A stretch of DNA of 64,000 bases from CAVQND01 sp049518415. Lineage in GTDB: Bacteria; Verrucomicrobiota; Verrucomicrobiia; Limisphaerales; UBA8199. The position numbers were made by a program, and so were the translations under genes. The stretch spans positions 1 through 64,000 of the forward strand of contig JBEKRX010000071.1 in the NCBI GenBank assembly GCA_049518415.1, in the 5' to 3' direction. Below the pieces are notes generated by a model. The model was not told the DNA's origin, did no database searches, and was given only the letters and a program-made list of their open reading frames with translations. Within the stretch, counting starts at the first letter, position 1. Each line of letters opens with the position of its first letter. This document shows, one piece after another, positions 7,737 to 16,246 of the stretch.

Positions 7737-8687
7737 TTAATTGTAGGTGATTACCACGTTGCCACCGGAGATGGTGATGCTCGTAATGGTAAGCGCTGTG
7801 GCCGACATGATACGATAGTACTGCATGCTACCTGACCTAGGAACCGTTATGGTCTTGGTCGCAAGATTAACTGATTGTCCCGAAGCGTACGTGTACGGAT
7901 CAGTGACCACTGCTGCTGATACCAATGCCAATGTTACTGTGTTTGGAACTGTCATGGTATTGGCGTCTAAGGTGACCGCGCCAATTCGGGCCAACGCCCT
8001 GCCGTCCAGGGTCGCGCCGGTCTGCAGCGTGATGGATATCTGAGCCATGATGGTTCCTTCGAAGATGGTGGTCGTGCCAAGAGTCGCTGAACTGCCGACC
8101 TGCCAATAGACGTTGGCCGCGTTGGCGCCGCCGCTCAGAATAACCTGGCGGCCGGAGGTCGTGGTGAGCGTGGACGCCATCTGGAAGATGAAGACCGCGT
8201 TCGCGTCGCCCTGGGCGTCGAGCGTGAGATCCCCTGACGATATCGCCAGCGAGGACGTGGATTTATAGAGGCCGGGGGTGAGGGTTTGGCCGCCGATGTT
8301 GCCGGCCAGCGTGATAGGCGCCAATACTCGTCCTGCGGCGTCGTTATACGCAGTGGTCAAGTCGGCTTCGGCTTGCGCGGCAACCGGATCGCCCGCGTGA
8401 ATCGTCCCGCTCACTGTTCCTGGCGGAAACCCATCCACCGCAGTACCTGGACCCGACCCAACGTCCCCGGTAATGGTGGTAATGCCGGTGCTGGTGACTG
8501 TGGAGCCAGCCAGGACCGCGAAAGTGGCGGCCGAGCCAAGGTCTACTGGCGCTTGGCCCGCCGTCGCCTGATGGCACGCCAACATCCCAGCCAGCGCAAG
8601 GACAAGGCCCATGAGGATCCGTTTCGTTCCGTTTACGCCAACGTGAGTTTCACTGTCGGCCATCCAGAATACCGATGTTTTTGTCAT
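7737..8687 (-). CDS. DUF3494 (ice-binding-like) exported protein
   Basis: The 316-residue protein has a signal peptide (hydrophobic ~25-43) and a DUF3494 domain (~48-250) with LGSAATFAVLAGSTVTSTG, ITGDVGSGPG, AYNDAAGR, LTPGLYKS, AVFIFQMAS, VYWQVGSS and TGATLDGRALA. Unlike the copy at 1594, it has no VPDSG-CTERM tail. It ends in a ~60-residue beta-rich extension (ITVPRSGSMQYYRIMS...). The two paralogues thus likely differ in final location, secreted versus surface-sorted. A shorter start at the second Met is possible. Confidence 0.82.
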   Translation of the reverse strand: MTKTSVFWMADSETHVGVNGTKRILMGLVLALAGMLACHQATAGQAPVDLGSAATFAVLAGSTVTSTGITTITGDVGSGPGTAVDGFPPGTVSGTIHAGDPVAAQAEADLTTAYNDAAGRVLAPITLAGNIGGQTLTPGLYKSTSSLAISSGDLTLDAQGDANAVFIFQMASTLTTTSGRQVILSGGANAANVYWQVGSSATLGTTTIFEGTIMAQISITLQTGATLDGRALARIGAVTLDANTMTVPNTVTLALVSAAVVTDPYTYASGQSVNLATKTITVPRSGSMQYYRIMSATALTITSITISGGNVVITYN

Positions 8688-8735
8688 AAATAGTGTTTTG
8701 TTTTTGATGTTGATTTGTTGATGGGTCAGTTCGCC

Positions 8736-9206
8736 TCAAGGCGCGATCTTGTCGCTCAACCACTGCCGTGCCTGCTGGAAGCCGTCCTTCAGCTCGCTAT
8801 AGGCCTTCTTGGAGCCGGCCTTGACGTCGTCCCAGGTGGACTCGGTGGCGCTCTTGACCTTGTCGAGCTGCTGGTTCAATTTGTCCGCCTGGTCGCGCAG
8901 GGCCTGAAGTTTGGGTTTCGCTTCGGTTTTGGCCGCGTCGCTGGCCTTTTCAATTTTGGCGGAGAGTTGGTCCAAATCCCGATTGATCTGGACCAACTGG
9001 GCTTGCATGTTTTCGACGAACTCCGTTTTCTGCGCGTAGGTATAGTCCTTCATGTCCTGCGCGGCTTCTTTGGTTTCGGTTTTGACTTTGTCGAACTGCT
9101 TGGCCGTAGCTTCCCGGCTTTCGGTCGTGGATTTTTCCGAGCGGGCACAGCCCGCAGCGAGAGCGGCAGCGCCGAGGAGAGTAATAAGCAAATATTTATG
9201 CTTCAT
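8736..9206 (-). CDS. Helical lipoprotein, unknown function
   Basis: ATG 9206 is chosen because MKHKYLLITLLGAAALAAGC is a clean lipoprotein signal with lipobox LAAG-C at residue 20. An upstream in-frame Met would bury it. The mature ~136 residues are highly charged heptad-like helix (TAKQFDKVKTETKEAAQDMK, NRDLDQLSAKIEKASDAAK, LNQQLDKVKSATESTWDDV), probably a coiled coil. It resembles small stress lipoproteins found with DUF3185/lmo0937 genes. It heads the minus-strand cassette that runs down to 5712. Confidence 0.75.
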   Translation of the reverse strand: MKHKYLLITLLGAAALAAGCARSEKSTTESREATAKQFDKVKTETKEAAQDMKDYTYAQKTEFVENMQAQLVQINRDLDQLSAKIEKASDAAKTEAKPKLQALRDQADKLNQQLDKVKSATESTWDDVKAGSKKAYSELKDGFQQARQWLSDKIAP

Positions 9207-9625
9207 ATTCGTAGGCTTGTTTTGAGTCTTATTGACAGCTATCGCAGCCCCTTTCATGTGGGGCCCATTCCTGCCTGTGCCGTAACCTCAGCGTGTGGTG
9301 TGCCATGGACGCTTCGCCAGGGCTGGCGCTGGAAAGGCAACTCCAGGTGGCCCCCCCCGAAAAACCCGCAACCGCCTTGCCAGCAACAACCTCCCTCTGG
9401 CAATTCTGGCTGGCACGGCTCGCAAAACGATCAGCCGAACGATTTCCAGGGAGCCAATCCGAGCCTCTCGTCCACTTTGCAGAGTGCATGGTGCGGCGGT
9501 GGTGGCCGTGCAAGTTGCAATGCCTTTACATTCTGTTCACCGCACAAAAAAGGTGACCTCAAACAGCTCAATTAGGCGGGATTGAAGAGGTTAGAGCGCC
9601 GGGCGTTAGGTTGGCCCTCTATTAG

Positions 9626-9800
9626 CCAGAAGAGAAAGGGAAACTCAAGCGCATCGACGCTATAATACCAAATCACAAACAGTTCACCGAAGGCCTCGAG
9701 GAGAAGAAAAAGGTTTGCTTCCGGTTCTATTTCAAAGCGGACAGCGCAGTCATAGGTTTAGTCTGCCCTCCGATGGATTATGGGCCGGCTGGCGAGGGCT
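9626..9800 (+). pseudogene. Possible coding remnant without start codon
   Basis: After an in-frame TAG (9623-9625) the frame reads KRIDAIIPNHKQFTEGLEEK, KKVCFRFYFKADSAVIGLVC and PPMDYGP before becoming low-quality sequence. The first part looks like genuine protein, with alternating charged and beta segments, and recalls small uncharacterised proteins ending in an APMDYGP-like motif. No start codon precedes it. It may be a decayed gene; no function is assigned. Confidence 0.28.
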
Positions 9801-9853
9801 GGGGCGCTCGGGGAGCCTGCCACCGCCGCACTGAGCTTGTTTGCAGCTATTTC

Positions 9854-9870
9854 CAGTTATTTCCACTTAT
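9854..9870 (-). repeat. 17-base dispersed motif, copy 1
   Basis: CAGTTATTTCCACTTAT is the exact reverse complement of ATAAGTGGAAATAACTG at 63271-63287. Both copies lie in intergenic DNA with an adjacent degenerate second unit (TTTCCA / AGTGGAAATAAGTGGAA). Confidence 0.5.
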
Positions 9871-10037
9871 GCTCGCGGCGGGGGTCCCGGCGAAAGAACT
9901 CTCCCCTGATTTTGGTTGCGGCGAGAGATTCCGGGAGCAAGGCTGGCCGTTCAAAACCCCGGCCGGCAGCAAGTCAGACCTCGAATCCATTTCCGATTTC
10001 GAGCCTTGGACCTCGCTCGGACCGCGGGCATGGGCCT

Positions 10038-11009
10038 TCAATCCGGATAGCCGTTTGGATGCTGCCGGTGCCAGGTCCAGGCGCTGGCGACGATGTCCTC
10101 CAGCTTGGGGTACTTCGGTCTCCAGCCCAGTTCGCGCAGGGCCTTTTGGGCGGAAGCCACGAGTTTGGGCGGGTCGCCCGGGCGGCGGGGCATTTCCAGG
10201 GCCGGGATGTGCCGGCCGGTGACCTTTTCGCATACGCGGATGACCTCGCGGACGGAGTAACCGTCGCCGTTGCCCAGGTTGTAGAAGCCTTGCGGGCCGG
10301 GCGCCAGCGCCAGGATGTGCGCCTGGGCCAGGTCGAGGATGTGGATGTAATCGCGGACGCAGGTGCCGTCGGGCGTGGGATAATCGGCGCCGAAGATCTC
10401 GCAATGCGGCTTGAGGCCGAGGGGCACTTTGAGCACGTTGGGGATGAGATGAGTTTCGAGGCGATGATGCTCGCCAAATTGGGCGGTGGCGCCGGCGGCG
10501 TTGAAGTAGCGGAAGGCCACGAATTCCAACCCGCGCAACTGGCGGTACCAGTGCAGCATCCGCTCGAACATCAGCTTGGACTCGCCGTAGGGGTTGATCG
10601 GCCGTTGCGGCAGGTCCTCGGTCACCGGCAGCCGGTCCGGCGGACCGTAAGTGGCGCAGGTGGAGCTGAACACGAACTTTTTGACGCCGGCGGCGCCGGC
10701 GGCCTCGAGCAGCTCGAGGCCGTTGGCGACGTTGTTGCGGAAATACTTCCCCGGGTTGGCCATCGATTCGGCGACCAGCGCGTTGGCGGCAAAGTGGACA
10801 ATGGCGTCGGGCCGGGCCTCCTGGACCGCCTGCAGGAGGTGAGGCCGCGCCTCGGGTTGGCCGAGCAGGAAGCGCGCGCGCGAATCCACGGCCGAGCGGT
10901 GGCCCTCGCTCAAATCGTCATAGACCGTAACCTGATGCCCGGCATTGAGCAGTTCTTCCGCGCAAATCGAACCAATGTAACCTGCGCCACCCGTGACGAA
11001 GACATTCAT
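10038..11009 (-). CDS. galE: UDP-glucose 4-epimerase
   Basis: The 323-residue protein begins MNVFVTGGAGYIGS, the GxxGxxG NAD-binding signature of extended short-chain dehydrogenases; this fixes the start at 11009. Catalytic YGESK (YxxxK) and the Ser/Thr in SSTCATYG are present, as are FRYFNAAGA, CVRDYIHILDLAQAH and YNLGNGDGYSVREVI, all typical of GalE. It interconverts UDP-glucose and UDP-galactose in the cytosol for glycan synthesis and the Leloir pathway. Length matches the family. It is divergent from guaB with ~157 bp between the starts, which must hold both promoters. Confidence 0.93.
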   Translation of the reverse strand: MNVFVTGGAGYIGSICAEELLNAGHQVTVYDDLSEGHRSAVDSRARFLLGQPEARPHLLQAVQEARPDAIVHFAANALVAESMANPGKYFRNNVANGLELLEAAGAAGVKKFVFSSTCATYGPPDRLPVTEDLPQRPINPYGESKLMFERMLHWYRQLRGLEFVAFRYFNAAGATAQFGEHHRLETHLIPNVLKVPLGLKPHCEIFGADYPTPDGTCVRDYIHILDLAQAHILALAPGPQGFYNLGNGDGYSVREVIRVCEKVTGRHIPALEMPRRPGDPPKLVASAQKALRELGWRPKYPKLEDIVASAWTWHRQHPNGYPD

Positions 11010-11166
11010 CCGGAGCAAACTAGTTTGCGCGTCGAGGCGACTCAATGGGAAAAGAGCGAAGCGACCGAGCCCGTCGCTCACGGTTTCGCGGCGCTCGCTC
11101 GCTTCGCAGCGGCGCGGGCAGGAATTTGCGCTTGCCAAACGGGGCGTGAGCAAGACATTTTCCGAC

Positions 11167-12732
11167 ATGGCAGCAAGCAAAGCGTCGGACAACGTTGATG
11201 GGCGGTTTTACAAACCGGCGGAGGCATTTTTCACCAGCTACAGCGAGCTTGGGCTGACGTACGACGACGTCACGCTCGCCACGCAGTATTCGGAGGTCCT
11301 GCCGGCAGACACGCAGCTCGGCACGCGGCTGGCGGAGGGATTGGAACTGAATATTCCGGTGATCTCCTCGGACATGGACACGGTGACAGAATCGCGGATG
11401 GCGATTGCGATGGCGCTCAACGGCGGGCTGGGCCTGATTCATTATAATATGGCCGAGCGGGAGCAGCTCTCGGAAGTCAGCCGGGTGAAGAACCATGTCC
11501 ATGGGCTGATCCAGGAGCCGATCAGGGCCACCCCGGACCAGTTGATTGGCGACGTGCTGGGCCTGATCGAGAAGCGGCGGTTCGCCTTCAGCACCTTTCC
11601 GGTCGTGGACGACCAGGGCAAACTGCTCGGTCTGCTGCCCGGACACGTGGTCAAACGCCGCTACGCCAGCCGCAAAGTCGCCGACGTGCTGACGCCCCGC
11701 CCCCGGGTCCACACGCTCAACCAGCAGGAGCTGGGCCGGGACCCGATCGCCACGGCGGACAAGTTTTTCACCGATCACCTCGGCATCCACAAGCTGTTGG
11801 TGGTGGACGACCAGGACCGTTTGGCGGGGCTTTTCACCCTGAGCGACGTGGAACGGATCACCCAGGAGCGGAACGCGCAGTTCAAGCCGGCCCGGGACGC
11901 TCATTTCCGGCTCTTGTGCGGGGCGGCGGTCTCCGCCACGCGCAATGCCTTTGGCGGACTGGACCGCGACCGCATCCTGGCCCACGTCGGGGCGCTGGTC
12001 GAGCGCAAGCTGGACGCGGTGGCGGTCTCGACGGCGCATGGCCATAGCCGCGGGGTGGGGGACACGGTGCGGATGCTGCGGGACGCCTTTCCCAAGCTGC
12101 CCATTATCGCCGGCAACATCACCAGCGCGGCGGCGGTCGAGTTTCTCGCCGAGGCCGGGGCCAATGCCATCAAGGTCGGCCAGGGCCCGGGCTCCATCTG
12201 CACCACCCGGATGGTGGCCGGCGTCGGCATTCCCCAGCTTACCGCGCTCTACGTGGCCTCGCGGGCGGCGCAGCACCAGCGCGTCAGCCTCATCGCGGAC
12301 GGCGGGATCACCAAGTCCGGGGACATCGTCAAGGCACTGACGCTGGCGGACGCCGTGATGTGCGGCGGCATTTTGGCAGGTTGCCCGGAAGCGCCGGGGG
12401 ACGTGATGGAAATCAGCGGGAAGTTGTACAAGCAGTACCGCGGCATGGGCAGCCTGGCGGCGATGAAAGCCGGCTCGGCGGCGCGTTACGGCCACACGCC
12501 GGACCCGACCGGCAAGGTGGCGCCGGAAGGCATCGAGGCCCTGAAGGAAGTTTCCGGTTCGGTGGATCGTGTCCTGGCTCAGCTCATTGGCGGCATTCAG
12601 TCAGGCATGGGCTATCTGGGCGCCGCCAACCTGGCCCAACTTCGCCAAAAGGCCCGCTTCATTCGCGTCAGCCCAGCCGGGCAGCGCGAGGCCGCTGCTC
12701 ACGATGTCGTCGAGTTGAAAACCGGGGGGTGA
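11167..12732 (+). CDS. guaB: IMP dehydrogenase (divergent)
   Basis: ATG 11167 gives a 521-residue protein. It has an (alpha/beta)8 barrel with SSDMDTVTES near the N-terminus, a CBS pair (~105-230: STFPVVDDQGKLLGLL and HKLLVVDDQDRLAGLF), the catalytic loop GPGSICTTR (Cys about residue 345) and YRGMGSLAAM. It converts IMP to XMP in GTP synthesis; guaA lies at 57 kb. Two normally conserved positions differ: AVSTAHGHS has Ser (~288) where the family has Asp, and KVGQGPGS has Gln where Gly/Ile is usual. The DGGI and EAPG motifs remain. The changes could mean altered kinetics or a paralogous role. Confidence 0.88.
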   Translation: MAASKASDNVDGRFYKPAEAFFTSYSELGLTYDDVTLATQYSEVLPADTQLGTRLAEGLELNIPVISSDMDTVTESRMAIAMALNGGLGLIHYNMAEREQLSEVSRVKNHVHGLIQEPIRATPDQLIGDVLGLIEKRRFAFSTFPVVDDQGKLLGLLPGHVVKRRYASRKVADVLTPRPRVHTLNQQELGRDPIATADKFFTDHLGIHKLLVVDDQDRLAGLFTLSDVERITQERNAQFKPARDAHFRLLCGAAVSATRNAFGGLDRDRILAHVGALVERKLDAVAVSTAHGHSRGVGDTVRMLRDAFPKLPIIAGNITSAAAVEFLAEAGANAIKVGQGPGSICTTRMVAGVGIPQLTALYVASRAAQHQRVSLIADGGITKSGDIVKALTLADAVMCGGILAGCPEAPGDVMEISGKLYKQYRGMGSLAAMKAGSAARYGHTPDPTGKVAPEGIEALKEVSGSVDRVLAQLIGGIQSGMGYLGAANLAQLRQKARFIRVSPAGQREAAAHDVVELKTGG

Positions 12733-12733
12733 C

Positions 12734-12958
12734 TCAGAACTCGATCGCGTCGTTTATTTGCCCGCACTGCGAGCAGCGCGAACGGTCCACGTCCGCGTCG
12801 TCGGTATAGACGTAGCCACAACGACCGCAACGGAAGATGCGGTCTTTGCTGGGGGCCGGCTCGAAGCTCCGGCGGCGCAACTCGGAATAGATGGCCGCGC
12901 CCGCCAGCCCGGTGAGCATGACCACGACGTAAGCCAGAATCAGGTTGGGAGTGGACAT
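12734..12958 (-). CDS. Small membrane protein with zinc ribbon
   Basis: From ATG 12958 the protein is 74 residues: one N-terminal transmembrane helix (NLILAYVVVMLTGLAGAAI), a basic linker, then FRCGRCGYVYTDDADVDRS and RCSQCGQ, giving two CxxC pairs typical of a rubredoxin-like zinc ribbon. It is presumably a membrane-anchored metal-binding protein of unknown role. It is convergent with guaB and the two stop codons are only one base apart. Confidence 0.65.
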   Translation of the reverse strand: MSTPNLILAYVVVMLTGLAGAAIYSELRRRSFEPAPSKDRIFRCGRCGYVYTDDADVDRSRCSQCGQINDAIEF

Positions 12959-13161
12959 TCCTTCTTGCCACCGTCGCCCAAGGTTCAAGCCGAGTCAAAC
13001 CTTCGGCGATTGCCGAGCGGTGATGGGCGGCTGAATCCGGGCTTCGGATACCAATCACCTATCACCTGCGCCCCGGGCACAGTGAGACTCTGGGGCGGCG
13101 CCATAACTCATTTAGCTCATTTTTAACCTGTTTAACATTGTAACCATGCAACTCCCGCAAC

Positions 13162-13980
13162 TCATTTGGCTGCCGGCGCATTAGTCGGCGGCAAGGGCAG
13201 CGTGTGCCATTCGAAGACCAGTGAGCCCCAGGCCAGATGCGCCAGCGGCGGCGGCAGTGGCTGGCCTTCCTGCCCGCCGGCGCTGGCGGGTTCGAACCGG
13301 GCAGTCCTGGCCTGAGCCAGGGCATGGTCATCGGCCGTTGTCAAGCCGCTGCCGGGTGGGAGGAGGGTGACGGAGACGGGCCGGCCCTCGGCGTTGACCA
13401 GCACTTGCACGATGGTGTTAGTCAAGACATCGCTATGCTGCCAGGCGGGCAGGTCCAGCGTTGCCAGCAGGCGGCGTCCGGCCAGGCCGCCTTCGACTCG
13501 CAGCCGGGATTGCTCCGGGGAAAGCGGGAGCGGGGCCGGTTCAAAGAGCGCCCATTCCGGCTCGCCCAGGGGAGGCATTTGCAGGGGCGCGAGACTATTG
13601 GTCGGGATGAACTGGCCCAAGCCGGCGCCCAGTTGGGCCACGGGCAAGGGCAGACAGCGGGCTTCCTCGGACCAATCAGGCGGGCGATTCTGGAGGACTG
13701 GGGGCTCGAGCCAGGCCGGTCCGGAAAACCCCCGGCGATGGGGCAGGGCGAACAGGGTGGGGTCCTGGAGTGCCAGCAGTTCGTGGGAGGCCCCCCCGGC
13801 CAGCCGAAGGGTTGGGGCCGGCCTGGGCGGGCGGGAGCGGACCGGCCCGCGCTCGCCCAACCAGAAGATCAAGCTGACCTGCCCAGCGAACACCAGGGCA
13901 ATGGTCCACCCCCAGCGGCGGCGCGGCCAGGGGGGCAGTTCAACGGAGGGGGACATCATAGGCCGCCGGGCGGCTAGCAC
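13162..13980 (-). CDS. TonB-like energy-transducer protein
   Basis: This 272-residue protein has a single N-terminal membrane anchor (WGWTIALVFAGQVSLIFWLG) followed by a long Pro-rich periplasmic region. The C-terminal ~80 residues hold a TonB-type fold pattern (TNTIVQVLVNAEGRPVSVTL, then DDHALAQARTARFEP). It lies directly downstream of exbD and exbB, so it likely completes a TonB-ExbB-ExbD complex coupling the proton gradient to outer-membrane transport. The C-terminal motif is weak, so the TonB call leans on context. GTG 13980 or the ATGs at 13959/13956 could be the start. Confidence 0.62.
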   Translation of the reverse strand: MLAARRPMMSPSVELPPWPRRRWGWTIALVFAGQVSLIFWLGERGPVRSRPPRPAPTLRLAGGASHELLALQDPTLFALPHRRGFSGPAWLEPPVLQNRPPDWSEEARCLPLPVAQLGAGLGQFIPTNSLAPLQMPPLGEPEWALFEPAPLPLSPEQSRLRVEGGLAGRRLLATLDLPAWQHSDVLTNTIVQVLVNAEGRPVSVTLLPPGSGLTTADDHALAQARTARFEPASAGGQEGQPLPPPLAHLAWGSLVFEWHTLPLPPTNAPAAK

Positions 13981-14000
13981 ATCCTTTCATTGCTGGAGGG

Positions 14001-14435
14001 CTATGGCGGTGCGTCGGGCGGCGCCGAGGCGAAGGGGCGGGGCAGCGTGGCCAGCCACACTTCCTGGATGCCGGCGGCGCGGGCCAGCAGTGCCAGGCGG
14101 ATCAGCCTTTCAGAACTCACGTCCTTGTCCGCCTGCACCGCCAGCGTCAGCGGTTCCTGCGCACTGGCCACGGCTTTGCGCAACCGGGCCGCCAGGTCGC
14201 GCTCCTCGACCGACTGGTTCTCGAAATACAGCCGCCCATTAGCGTCGATGGCCACCGCGATGGTCAGCTTTTTGGTTCCCGCCAGGTCAATGGCCGCCGG
14301 CAGGTCCAGACGCACGCCCGGCGTATAAACCAGCCCGGCGAGCAGCAGGAAAAGCAGCAGCAGAAAAAAGACCGTGGCAAAGGGCGCTGCATCCAAGCGG
14401 CTGCGAAAGATACGGGCGTTGCGCGGGAATTTCAC
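14001..14435 (-). CDS. exbD: ExbD/TolR family biopolymer transport protein
   Basis: A GTG start at 14435 overlaps the exbB stop by four bases (GTGA), showing translational coupling. The 144-residue protein has a short cytosolic N-terminus, one membrane helix (AAPFATVFFLLLLFLLLAGL) and a periplasmic domain with LTIAVAIDANGRLYFENQ, LTLAVQADKDVSSERLIRL and AGIQEVWLAT, as in ExbD/TolR. The helix-entry Asp expected in the family lies at the RLDAAPF segment. It works with ExbB as the proton-driven motor for the TonB-like protein encoded next. Confidence 0.82.
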   Translation of the reverse strand: MKFPRNARIFRSRLDAAPFATVFFLLLLFLLLAGLVYTPGVRLDLPAAIDLAGTKKLTIAVAIDANGRLYFENQSVEERDLAARLRKAVASAQEPLTLAVQADKDVSSERLIRLALLARAAGIQEVWLATLPRPFASAPPDAPP

Positions 14436-15055
14436 GGCCTGGTCCCTTCCGTGACGATGTGGACGATCTCGGTCGCGGTCCGTTCCATGTCCAGCACGAT
14501 GGAGTTGACCCGGCTGACCAGGTAGTTGTAGCCGGCGTGGGCAGGGATGGCCACGGCCAGCCCCGCCGCGGCGCAAACCAGGGCCTTCCAAATGCCATCT
14601 GCCAGCAGCCCGACGTGGGCGTGCAGGCCGGCGTCCAGCATTTGGTGGAACGTCTGGATGAAGCCCAGCACCGTGCCCAGCAGGCCGAGCAGCGGGGCCA
14701 GTTGCGCAATGGTCGCCAGCAGGTTGAGGTTTTCCTCGAGCCGCGGCACTTCCGCCAAACCCGCTTCTTCGAGCGCCTCGCGCACCCGCTCCCGGCCATG
14801 GTCGCGGTTCAAAATGGCCGTCTTGACCAGCCGCGCGACCGGCCCGGGCGTGGCCTCGCAGATCGAGAGGGCCTCGACGACGTTGTTCCGCTTGAGGACC
14901 GTGCGCACGCCGTTGAGGAACTCCAGGGAGTTAATCTGGGCGCGGTGGAAATGCAGAAAACGCTCGACGAACACGGCCACGCCCACCGCGCTGACGAGCA
15001 GAATCAGCCAGAGCACCAGCCCGCCATTGGCCAACAATAACGGCAAGGTTCGCAT
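14432..15055 (-). CDS. exbB: ExbB/TolQ/MotA-family proton channel
   Basis: ATG 15055 gives 207 residues; longer frames upstream only overlap mnmA antisense. Three membrane segments are visible: GGLVLWLILLVSAVGVAVFV, LATIAQLAPLLGLLGTVLGF and ALVCAAAGLAVAIPAHAGY. The family signature APLLGLLGTVLGFIQTF is intact. It is the motor-channel partner of ExbD. It is first in an exbB-exbD-tonB-like operon and is divergent from mnmA with ~105 bp between. Confidence 0.88.
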   Translation of the reverse strand: MRTLPLLLANGGLVLWLILLVSAVGVAVFVERFLHFHRAQINSLEFLNGVRTVLKRNNVVEALSICEATPGPVARLVKTAILNRDHGRERVREALEEAGLAEVPRLEENLNLLATIAQLAPLLGLLGTVLGFIQTFHQMLDAGLHAHVGLLADGIWKALVCAAAGLAVAIPAHAGYNYLVSRVNSIVLDMERTATEIVHIVTEGTRP

Positions 15056-15160
15056 GGCCTCCTTTATACGATTGCGGGGACAAAGTTCAAAGCGCAAAGT
15101 GCGCGCGGCCCGGGCAGCGGAGTTTACAGGCCCCCGGGGCGCGCGTATGTTGGGCGTCTG

Positions 15161-16246
15161 GTGACGGTGGAGAAAAAAACGCGGGTGGTGGTTGGCCTGA
15201 GCGGGGGAGTGGATTCCTCCGCGGCGGCGGCGCTTTTGCTGGAGCAGGGCTATGAAGTGGTGGGCATCACCCTCAAGCTCCGGCCGGATTGCGTTGCGCT
15301 CGCCGAGGACCAATGCTGCGGGCCGCAGGCGGTAATTGACGCCCGCGCCGTCTGCCACAAACTGGGCATTGCCTATTATCTGATTGACGAAACGGCGGAG
15401 TTCCAGAAGCAGGTCATTGCCTATTTCGCGGCGGAATACAAGGCGGGCCGCACGCCCAACCCGTGCGTGAGGTGCAACGAGCGCCTCAAGTTCGGCCGCC
15501 TCCTCGCGCGGGCCGACCAGCTCGGCGCGCGCTATGTCGCCACGGGCCATTTCGCGCGGCTGGAGTCCCGACCGGTCGGGCAAGCCGCCCGCACCCTGCT
15601 GTGGCGCGGACGCGACCCGGTCAAGGACCAGAGCTATTTCCTGTTTTCGCTGCGGCAGGACCAGTTGGCGCGCGCCCTCTTTCCGCTGGGCGAAAAGACC
15701 AAGACCGACACCCGCGCGGTGGCGCGCGGCTGGGGCCTCAAGACTGCCGAGAAGGCCGAGAGCATGGAGATTTGCTTCGTGCCGGACAATGACTACGGCA
15801 GGTTCCTCCAACAGGCGAACCTGGCGCAAAGGCACCGGGGCGAGATCGTGCACCTGAACGGCCAGGTGCTGGGCCATCACCAGGGGATTGAGTTCTACAC
15901 CATCGGCCAGCGCCGGGGCCTCGGCCTCGCGTCGCCCAAGCCGCTTTACGTCGTGGAACTCGACGCCGCGAGCAACCGGGTCGTCGTGGGCGACGCCTCG
16001 GCGCTGGCCCGCGCGGAGTTCGAGGTCGAGCGTTGCAACTGGATTCCTTTCGACCGCCCGCCCGACACGCTGGAAGCGGCCGTCAAGATTCGTTACCATC
16101 ACCCCGGCGCCCCCGCGACCGTGACCCCGCTGGAGGGCGCCAAGGCCAGGGTCAAGCTGCACGCGCCCCAGCGCGCCGTCACACCCGGCCAGGCCGCTGT
16201 TTTCTACCAGGACGACCTGGTCCTGGGCGGGGGGTGGATTCGATAA
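15161..16246 (+). CDS. mnmA: tRNA-specific 2-thiouridylase MnmA
   Basis: The 361-residue protein starts at GTG 15161. It has the ATP-pyrophosphatase P-loop GLSGGVDSS, the catalytic cysteine in NPCVRCNERLKF, the second cysteine in ESMEICFVPDNDYGRFL, and KDQSYFLFSL, GQRRGLGL and the C-terminal beta barrel. It thiolates U34 of tRNA Lys/Glu/Gln in the cytosol. Length and motif order are standard. Genes before (exbB) and after (rarA) are not functionally linked. Confidence 0.95.
   Translation: MTVEKKTRVVVGLSGGVDSSAAAALLLEQGYEVVGITLKLRPDCVALAEDQCCGPQAVIDARAVCHKLGIAYYLIDETAEFQKQVIAYFAAEYKAGRTPNPCVRCNERLKFGRLLARADQLGARYVATGHFARLESRPVGQAARTLLWRGRDPVKDQSYFLFSLRQDQLARALFPLGEKTKTDTRAVARGWGLKTAEKAESMEICFVPDNDYGRFLQQANLAQRHRGEIVHLNGQVLGHHQGIEFYTIGQRRGLGLASPKPLYVVELDAASNRVVVGDASALARAEFEVERCNWIPFDRPPDTLEAAVKIRYHHPGAPATVTPLEGAKARVKLHAPQRAVTPGQAAVFYQDDLVLGGGWIR

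Larger units (their letters stand above)
9207..10037. other. Gene-poor region containing one coding remnant
   Basis: No complete gene is supportable. Long open frames extending into the galE region are antisense shadows. A start-less coding-like segment (9626-9800) and a 17-base motif shared with 63271-63287 are listed separately. CCCCCCCCGAAAAA near 9350 is a homopolymer run where sequence errors would be likely. Confidence 0.5.

Noticed and set aside
9780..11198. Long plus-strand open frame opposite galE (472 codons)
   Set aside because: Gly/Ala/Val/Arg/His-biased product without motifs; mirrors galE codons on the other strand.
11020..12495. Long minus-strand open frame opposite guaB
   Set aside because: Antisense to a clear IMP dehydrogenase; composition is that of a shadow frame.
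13270..13300. GGTTCGAA tRNA-T-loop-like sequence
   Set aside because: Lies inside the tonB-like coding region and no cloverleaf can be formed around it; no tRNA was found in the window.
15056..16162. Upstream extension of the exbB frame through the mnmA region
   Set aside because: No homology-like sequence before ATG 15055; it is antisense to mnmA.
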